From assembly GCA_009767595.1 (NCBI GenBank), contig VSDK01015859.1:286964-350963 (forward strand): a stretch of 64,000 nucleotides of DNA. Direction: 5' to 3'. This DNA comes from Symbiodinium kawagutii (lineage: Eukaryota; Sar; Dinophyceae; Suessiales; Symbiodiniaceae). The notes under the pieces were generated by a model, which saw nothing but the letters and a program-made list of their open reading frames with translations, searched no databases and had not been told where the DNA came from. Shown here one piece after another: positions 56,252 through 64,000 of this stretch. The translations under genes were made by a program, and so were the position numbers. Every line of letters begins with the position of its first letter. Within the stretch, counting starts at the first letter, position 1.

Positions 56252-59231
56252 CAAAACTAACAGTTACCTGGTTTTATTGTGATATTCTTGTCAGTGACTA
56301 CGCCGCCGCCAATTTGATCCAGTAATTAAAGGGAACACCATGCAGGGGTTTCACCTCTACTCACAACTTTGCAAATTTTTGGAGAGGATCACTTCCAGAG
56401 GATCACTTCCATCTTACTGCTTCAGTATTTGTCATCCCAAATTGACGTTTGTTGATCCTCCCAGGCTGAAGGCTCTCGAATCAACAGGGACCGGTCCACC
56501 TGGCCGATGTGCCCATGGCTGGCCATGATTTTTGTAGCAAGCATCCCATCTGAGGCAACGGTAGATGCACATGAATAAACCACCTCCAGTTTATCTTAAT
56601 TAAATAGGTGGTAATTCACCATTACATAAGGGGCGTAGTGAATAGGAATCTAGCATTCCAATTAATTATAATTATGGTATTCATCCTTCATTTCAAGCCA
56701 CAACCTTGGTTGGGAATGTTAGTGGGGGTTGTTACGTTTCCGTACATGATCAAAACAAGCTGCATGCTGAAACGTTTCGCTTGATGAAGAAGCAGCCAGG
56801 GCATGTCGTTCAAGTCTCAGCCCAAAAGGGCCAGTGAATGTGACATATCAGATACCTAGTTGATCCGAGTTGGTGCATTTAAACATGTTTGTTTATTTTC
56901 CCAGTATTATAGAAACATGTTTGGTTGGTTGACTACGCCTGAGATTGTTTTTCCAATCAGACTGGCATTGATTCGAAGCACCTTTGGAGGTGCATCCAAC
57001 TGACAAACTGCTCAACTGGTTGGTTTGTAGATCGATGCGTCGACATCCAGATGATTTGATGCCAAACCAATCTTGATATGAAATGTTCGATGATAGTTGA
57101 GTCATGTTCATTTGATTGCTCAGATGTCTTCAATCTAAGATTTGATCTATGTTTTTGAACCAATATTGATAGCAACTGACTCATGAGCCAAAGCGGATTG
57201 ATGCTCTCCTGATGATTTTTGAGGCTCACAAAGTTATACACCATCTTAAGTTAATTTGATCAAATGCAATTCATTAATCATAGGGTCATCTTGCAAAAAA
57301 ATAATGCCAACCCGATGTAGCAAATATGCGGCTGAAAGTCTATCATACGCATAATAGATACATTTACAATAGTTGTTTTTTGCTTCTAGATTCAAACATA
57401 CAAAGATCATACGAATGCATAAATATGCAGCTGATGCGTGTGAACCTGTACCGAAGCGCCAGGAGAACCTGACGTGATCTCCTTGAAGCCGCGACGGGCG
57501 GCCAAGTTGTGACCGGTTCTCTCCAGGGTTGTCACTTTGATTGCTACCACCACAGAACTGCCCATGAACGCCCGCTGAATTACCCATCAATTGCCAAGTT
57601 CAACTACCATGAACTCAGAAAAACGAGTTTTTTGCTGGCAATCAACTTGGCAACCCTGCTTGAACTAGTGGTTTTGTTTGATGACCCTTCATTTTGGCTA
57701 AGCACTTTTCGAGTTTTCAGGGTCACCGCGGCCCAGCCGGCCTCGCAACAGCAGACCTTTCTGCCACCGTTCCCACGATTTTCTGCGCGGCTGAAAGATC
57801 GCAGCCGCTGCTGAAGCACCAACCTATAGGGCTATGGGCCATGGGTCAATATTATCCGTTCAATTAATTGGGGATAGTCATCAACAATATAGGGAAACCA
57901 ATGGATAATGATAGGGGACCAGGGGTACAGCGTTTTGACCGCCGTATCTGCCACCAGATCTTTGGCCTGCCAGTGCCAGAACTACCACATAACTGCCATG
58001 CATATCCACAGGGCAGTCATTTGAGATGAAGAATTGAGCAGATGTGTTTCATCATAATTGGAAGCTTGAATTTCTAATAGCATTATCATCTTAACCAATG
58101 ATGGTAATTGATGACCAGGACATGAATGATTCATAGCGATGCAGTGTCCTTTGATCAACCGTTATTGATGAGTATGTTTTTACACCATTAGATCCTATCC
58201 AGTATAGAAACTATAAGTACAAGAGACTTATAAGTACAAATTTAATTTGTACCTGCCATGTTTACATTTCTATTTAGTTTCGGTTGTGGAGGGCAATCCT
58301 GCACTCTTCCCATAGCCAGCGTGAATTACTCGGGACCACCATCAGACCTTTCCGTTGATAGCAGTAACGTTGCTTCGTTTTTTGCCTCTACCAGCTATCT
58401 AATTTGTGCCTTTGTCAACCATGATGACGAATGATCGTGATTCGTTGAGAATCACTATTGTCCATGATGTAGAGGTGCCTCTCCTAGCCAATGCTGGCGG
58501 GGCTGATCGTTGATCTGCATCTGCTGCCACTGGGAAAGTGGCTCAGGTGACCTCGGAGGGGGGGGACAGAACTTGGACCTTCAAAGATTTGAATCTGACT
58601 TCATCGCCAAGCCTCGAACATGGCTGGTCAATTGATGACTGACTGTTGTGATGATTCGTTGATGGTGAATGGATGGTGACTGGTGATGGTTCCATCAATT
58701 GGTATCGTTTCGGTGCTGAAGCCGGCTAGCGACCAGCTGTTACCATGTCCTCACCACTCGAGACACCTGTCAGACGAGTCGTGACTGGCCGTTGTTTCAT
58801 CCGCGGAAACGTGCTTTTGTACGCACGATGCTGCGAAACCAGCGAAAGTCTCAGATCACCTGATCACCTCTTTGGTTTCCATGTTGGACTTGATCATTTC
58901 TGACAAGTTTCAGCGCTGAAATGTTGAACTTCGACATGAGAAACTATGTTCTGAAACCAGAAGAAAACATCTTAAACCAGTATAGATATCAATATAACGG
59001 GAGATACGAACAAGCCCTTTTGAGTGGATTGTGCATCACCAGCTAGTTCTTGTAGACCTAGGGATGCTTTGAGAACAGCTGGATCTCCCAGTACTAGCCA
59101 TTCATGAACCAGTAGCAAAAATTAACAGTCAACCACCAACTGAACAGCAATGAAGTCTCACTTACCCAGCCATTCACCATCAACTAACCATCACAAGTCA
59201 CCATGCTCCACGTAGTGCTTTCAGTCAACAG
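56252..59231 (+). other. Gene 5 / gene 6 intergenic region with unassigned exon-like islands
   Basis: GC-rich islands at 56480-56577, 57475-57590, 57719-57815 and 58490-58590 look like exons (for example VTAAQPASQQQTFLPPFPRF after an AG at 57718, ending in TGA at 57814), but are open in several frames and could not be joined. They may be a seventh small gene or untranslated parts of gene 5. A family 2 element lies at 57830-57945. Confidence 0.4.
57830..57945. mobile_element. MITE-like family 2 copy
   Basis: Left end GGCTATGGGCCATGGGTCAA, right end AGCGTTTTGACCGCCG; internal ATAGGGGACCAGGGGTACAG. It starts about 15 bp after the TGA of the 57719 island. Confidence 0.65.
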
Positions 59232-59262
59232 CTCCAACTCACCGTGCTATGCCGTTGCGGTC

Positions 59263-62200
59263 ATGGCGGAGACCGAACGACCCGAAGGAAGCGAAGGAAC
59301 TGAAGCCGAGGCAGGCCGTGAATCCAGGGCAGGCCGTGGGTCAGGTGGTGAATTTTTTGGGCTGGTGAGGATGCCTCGCCTCCAAAACTCGGTTTTTACA
59401 TGGGTTTTTATCCTCCAAATATGGGTTATGGTAGGTTTTTATATTTTCTTTTTACCCTCCAAAATGTGGGTTAATTATGATCCATCAGAATGATAGTTTT
59501 TGGGGGGCCAAGGGTGGTAAGGACTAAGGAGTTGGTAAGTGAAGATAACCCATTCAGAAGAAAACACACGTTCTAATTCTTAAAGATGGTTTCTACACTG
59601 TGCCGGTCACTTACCTGGTTGCACTCAAAATGACAAATTTGCGTGAAACCATTGCAACTGGTGGATTTTCCACGCAACCAGGTTAGTCTGCTGGAGAGTA
59701 ACCGTTCACAAGACTGGTTTACACGGACTTGTGGGGGGATACTGGTAACCCCGGATGAAGCTAAACCATATATAGCTTCATTAATTGAGGGAATTGTAAT
59801 GGGAAACTTGGGGGATACCCACCATTTGTCAACTAGGAGTTTAGCTTCATCCAGGGTTGGCATTATCTACAGTGGATAACTTCTGCCAAGAGTGGGGTGC
59901 TGTGGATGATGGTGGTAGGTTGCTAAATGGTGAACTATAGGCATAACCATGGCTATAAACCCTTCAAGCTAGCTGAACTAGCCCCTACAACCAGGGTGAG
60001 TTCCCAGATGTTCCCAGTTGCTAAGTGGGGATACACCTCCCAGTAGGGGATAACCTACTACTGCCTCTGCGGATGGCTTTCCTGGCAGGCGCAGAGCGAC
60101 CAGGCGCAGCCCGCGGTGATCTGCCACTTTTTTGTGGAAGATGTGTTGATGATAAGAGTTCAAAAGGGCCAACAATGTTCACAGTCAATTGTATAGTGTT
60201 TATAAATGTTGATATTTGATGTAATGATGGTCGATGTGTGTTTTGTTTAAACAGGTCACAATGTTTTAAATATGTTGATAGTGAATTCAATGATCCGCCG
60301 TGGATTACAAGAGTGGACAACGTTCGAATGGGTCCATCAACATGTTGATGATGGAATCAGAATGGTCTGGGATGTCATGTAGTATTGATGGTCAAAGTAC
60401 CAGTGGCTCGGAACCTACGATGTTCATCATTGATGGGGCATATCAAGCAACAACATTCAGCACAACGAACCACCAAGGATAAATGTCTCGCCAAAGATGG
60501 TCAGTGTTTCTGTCGGAGCCATCAATTTTCAAGGTCTTGCATGGCTTGGGAACACCTAGACAACTAACCAGTACTGGAGAGATTGGGTTTGGTTCTAGGA
60601 CTGATCATTCAGTGCGCATGCGAGTACCTATCGTGCATCAACCACCCGAAATCATTCAAAAAGCGAGACATATCATGGAACTTGATATGAACCAGCCATT
60701 AACGACAAAAGTCAGTGAGAAATTTCACGCCAAATCAACCGGTAGCCACTTTCGAATTCAACCGTTAAAGCATCTCACAACTGATTGGCCAGCAAATTCA
60801 ACCATGAATTCAACCATCTAATGCTCAAAACCTTCCTTTTTGACAAGGGCAAAATGTTTTAGCATCAAAAACCAGCTAGTGCAACCAGCTAATGCTTCAA
60901 CTGGTGCCAAGAACCAGCCAATGCTCCGAACTTTTCGTTTTGATGGTTAAAGTATGTAAAGCTTCCGAATTCAACCAGCCAATCCAACCAGCCAATCCAA
61001 CCAGCCAATCCAACCAGCGCTCAAGATGCTTCACTCATCTTCACTCTAATTTATCAACTATGTCAAACAAGCTGGCCACTTGAAGATGGTGAAAAAGCTG
61101 GCCACTTGCTGCTTCAACCATCAAGTGGCCAGCTGCCCAGGCCAGACCCATCCACCATCCCAGCACAGGAGCTCCGCCGCGCGCGCGCGGAGCAGACCGC
61201 TGCACAGCTGCGGCGCCGTGTGGATGCTGCGGTACCGCAGCTGAAGCGGTGGTGAAGCCACCGTCAGTTATAGGATTCGAATGGTCAGTGGATAGTTGAT
61301 GGATGGTTGATGGATGGTTTTGGATGGTTGATGGATGGTTTGTGGATGATTGATTGATGATTGATGGTTGATGGTTGAAGCCACCTGCTTAGTTGATGGT
61401 TGATGGTGGCTAGTTGATGCTTAGTGGATGGTTGATGCATGATTCATGATGGTTCAATGTATTGTTGATGGCTAGTTGATTGATGATTACTTCTGATGGT
61501 TGATAATGGTAATGATTAATTGATGGTGACTTTTGATGGGTAATGTTTCAATGATGAATAAGACATGGTTATTTGATGGTTGATAGTGGTTCAGCACTGA
61601 TGGTTATGATGGTTGATCGGTTATTAAGCGGTTGGTACTTGTTGGTAATGGCTTTTTCATATGGCTGAAAATGGTTGGTGACAGGGATCAACAGACCCAA
61701 AGCAGGCAATGCTACACGATTTGACAAGAATCATGATGATCAGTAGTGATAATAGATGTAAAACTCAGGGTTGGTTGCTCATATGTACTTACCATGAATG
61801 ATATACTGTTGACATACAAGACCGTCGTAACTGGTCAGTAAGCATGTTGAAAGGGGTCAGTTCATCCACTGGTATTCTACCAGGGTTTTACTAGGGTTTT
61901 GTCGGGGTTTTACCCAGTCATTCCCCTGACTGCACAGCCAAGGGCAGTGCATGTTCTGTATTCCGTTTCAGGTTGAGATTCATTTCAACTCTTCATCAGT
62001 CATGAAGCCAGCCGCAAAATCAAGGAAGCAGCCGAGTCAACATGGCATTCACAGCCTTATCAAGATTAAAAGACTTGTGATGGAAATGCCACTATGACTG
62101 CCCTTTGGCAAACAAACCTGGTGGCTAAAAAACAACTTTTTCTTGCTGGGTAAAACGAGAATAAATGGTTGGTTCTACACTTCCAGTTTTGTTTGCCGGA

Positions 62201-62804
62201 GAGTAATCATCAATGATGTAGACAATGGTTTTGATCTCAGAACTAGAGTATGATACCAAAATTCATCAAAGATGCGGTCACAGCAGATGGATTATGGACT
62301 TGGATGGTTACTAGGTACCACCATGTATGGACAAACCCATTGGCCCATATGTCATATTTGTCTTGTTCTTTGTCTTCTGTAAGTTTCACTACAGACGCAA
62401 CAAGGTGAGGTACATGTTGTGTCAAGTTGTGATTGAATTTCCAACGGATTGCAGCCTCGGTTTGCAGCCTCATGTTATGTGCAGTGTTCGGCCAAGACAA
62501 GCGTACATATGGGGTCCTTTTTTATTGGCGACGTTTCAGGANNNNNNNNNNAGGAATGCCATTGATGATACAGCAAATCTTTGGCTGACTTACATTTGTG
62601 TTGTATCCGGTGCAGGTACATTTTTGTACATCTATATACATGTATATACTTAGATTCTCGGATATGTGCGCACATGTGGGCACTTTTTTCGCGTGCCATG
62701 CCATCCTGGCATAGCAATCCCAGTGGTCCGTGGCGCTGTGTCCAGGTCAAGACCATGATGGAAGGCTACATTGCGACGGTGGAAGCCGCCAAGGCAGCCA
62801 GCGG
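59263..62804 (+). CDS. Gene 6: acidic / coiled-coil hypothetical protein, 3' end beyond the model
   Basis: Exons: 59263-59344, 60089-60108, 61169-61231 and 62746 to about 62800-62804. Phases match; donors are GT, GC, GT. The N-terminus is acidic and repetitive (MAETERPEGSEGTEAEAG, then RESRAGRGSGAERPGA). Exon 3 reads ELRRARAEQTAAQLRRRVDA and continues into exon 4 as AVKTMMEGYIATVEAAKAAS, together a continuous amphipathic, coiled-coil-like stretch of about 40 residues. An AG at 59231 may be the spliced-leader acceptor. Reading exon 4 straight on would stop at 62832, so the gene either ends there or, more likely, splices on beyond the window or into unresolved exons. The intron before exon 4 contains the assembly gap. 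Function unknown. Confidence 0.5.
60964..61018 (+). repeat. 13 bp tandem repeat (gene 6 intron 2)
   Basis: Four copies of AACCAGCCAATCC in a row. Related AACCAGC words occur singly over the preceding 100 bp. Confidence 0.9.
61268..61680 (+). repeat. TGATGGTTGATGG degenerate repeat (gene 6 intron 3)
   Basis: Dense run of GATGGTTGATGG words immediately after exon 61169-61231, on the G/T-rich strand. Good example of the strand-asymmetric intron sequence found throughout the right part of the window. Confidence 0.8.
62541..62550. other. Assembly gap (10 N)
   Basis: Ten undetermined bases. It lies in the proposed intron before gene 6 exon 4, so it does not directly interrupt a modelled exon, but its true size is unknown. 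Confidence 1.
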
Positions 62805-62832
62805 GTGCAGAGGAGGGCGAATGAAACGGTGA

Positions 62833-64000
62833 TGAACGGGTGATATGGGGATGGGTCAATATTAGTAGGGTTTCAAAGTAGGATTAAATCTTACTTGAAA
62901 GCTCGATATTTGAATTGGCACCACAGGGCTCGGACACGTCGAAATCATGTTTCTGAAGATGATGACTGAGTTAATTCAATAATTCATTCTGCACCATGTA
63001 CATCCTGGTGGTATCTTGGCACATGCTCTGCTTTGGACGATTGACCCGCAGTCATGCTTCGGCTGCGGTGCGTGTATTGGACAGCTTTTAGGGATTGTTC
63101 AATATTAACCAACCATAATGGAGGATAGAAACCAACAATTTCATAGGGAAAACAGCCTGGTTAATGATAGGGGAACCAGGGGTACAGGGTTTTGACCCAC
63201 AGCCATATAATAGTTCACCACAAGTAGCGGCTATATAGTGCTTATAAGAACGGTTGGTTAATGTTGATGGCCGGTGGTTGATGAACTGGTGATCGAATTG
63301 TTAGTGATTCGCCAATCATGATTTATAATGATGGTTGATTACTTTAGGGTCAAAGATATACATGTATCGCCAGGGGTTATAGATATTCGTTAATTGTTGC
63401 CGATGACTGGTTGATGCTCAATGATGGCTGAAGATCATTGGCATCGACTAGTTTATGCTCACTGATGGCCAATCATTGGCAGTGACTAGGCAATACTTAT
63501 ACGAAGCTAGAACTCATGAGGTCATTTGAGCATGTTTGCTTGATGTGTAAAATGACACAATTTCACTAATAGGCAAATGCTCTTGCTTTGAGCTCGTTTG
63601 TGACCCCAGAGACATAACCACACCAATGATATGGAAGGTTTACGACCACAATCACATGTCGATGTCGCAGACACTCCTGTCATGATTGGCCATGAAACTA
63701 CGACATGTTTTCCTCAACAACTAGTTCATCAGGAGATAACTATTGGAACCATCACTACTGGCCATTGATTCTCAGCCATATTTGGTCACTAATGGCTCAT
63801 CAACCTTTGCTTAGCCATCAGTAGCCGTTATTAGGCATGGTTTAACATTTCACCATCATTGCAGATTGAGCACAAGGCTGATACGGTTGTCATCAGTTTA
63901 TCATCATGGAGCGGTTTCATCCCAAAATTTCCCAAGTGTCTAACCATCAACTGATCGACAAACCCAAGCCGCTCAGCCTTTCTTCTGTACTTTTGCATTG
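62833..64000 (+). other. Right-end non-coding stretch
   Basis: No exon supported. Contains a family 2 element (63095-63207, right end GGGTTTTGACCCACAGCCATAT) and TGATGG-type sequence to about 63480, then AACCATCA-type sequence to the end. Confidence 0.45.
63095..63207. mobile_element. MITE-like family 2 copy
   Basis: Internal AATATTAACCAACCATAATG, GGTTAATGATAGGGGAACC and right end CAGGGTTTTGACCCACAGCC match the other copies. The left end is degenerate. Confidence 0.65.

Overview
The window looks like nuclear DNA of a dinoflagellate, most likely of the order Suessiales (Symbiodiniaceae, Polarella and relatives). Four things point there. (1) All recognisable genes lie head to tail on the + strand. 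(2) Right of about 11 kb, genes are cut into 15-185 nt GC-rich exons separated by introns of mostly 0.3-2 kb. (3) Reading frames join across these introns only if GA and GC splice donors are accepted beside GT, a known dinoflagellate trait. (4) The left end carries gene types that I recall as very abundant in dinoflagellate genomes, followed by a non-LTR retrotransposon fragment. A degenerate TTTAGGG tract also occurs inside an intron.

Layout. 1-8.0 kb: three + strand stretches (A, B, C) of dinoflagellate-type multi-exon genes with short introns: a block with an LEQPGSSLM motif ending near 1207, a repeat-rich nuclear-type protein with a KKRRVPK signal ending at 5189, and a CYWKGD/CDFCLA block ending at 8007. 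They resemble gene families that may derive from mobile elements. 8.7-10.6 kb: 5'-truncated non-LTR retrotransposon ORF with a CCHC-like motif and an RNase H domain whose DEDD residues are intact. 11.46-20.6 kb: gene 1, 12 small exons, unknown product. 21.52-31.05 kb: gene 2, a complete nine-exon SWEET (MtN3/saliva) sugar transporter of 254 residues, the best supported gene here. 31.85-36.95 kb: gene 3, eight exons, about 141 residues, unknown. 39.8-50.24 kb: gene 4, at least 13 exons, at least 314 residues, unknown, with a WW-like stretch. 51.4-56.25 kb: gene 5, at least seven exons, unknown. 59.26 kb to beyond the right end: gene 6, acidic and coiled-coil, incomplete at the 3' side. A 10-N assembly gap lies at 62541-62550.

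Most of the right 53 kb is intron. It contains at least three families of about 100 bp inverted-repeat (MITE-like) elements, several simple-sequence tracts, and long strand-asymmetric stretches made of TGATGGTT-like or AACCATCA-like words. No tRNA, rRNA, CRISPR array or prokaryotic-type operon was seen.

How the gene models were made: exons in genes 1-6 were joined by hand by requiring an AG acceptor, a GT/GC/GA donor, matching codon phase and an uninterrupted frame. SWEET is supported by family motifs as well. The other models rest on frame and phase only; single exon ends may be off by a few bases, and some first or last exons may be missing. Transcript data would settle them.
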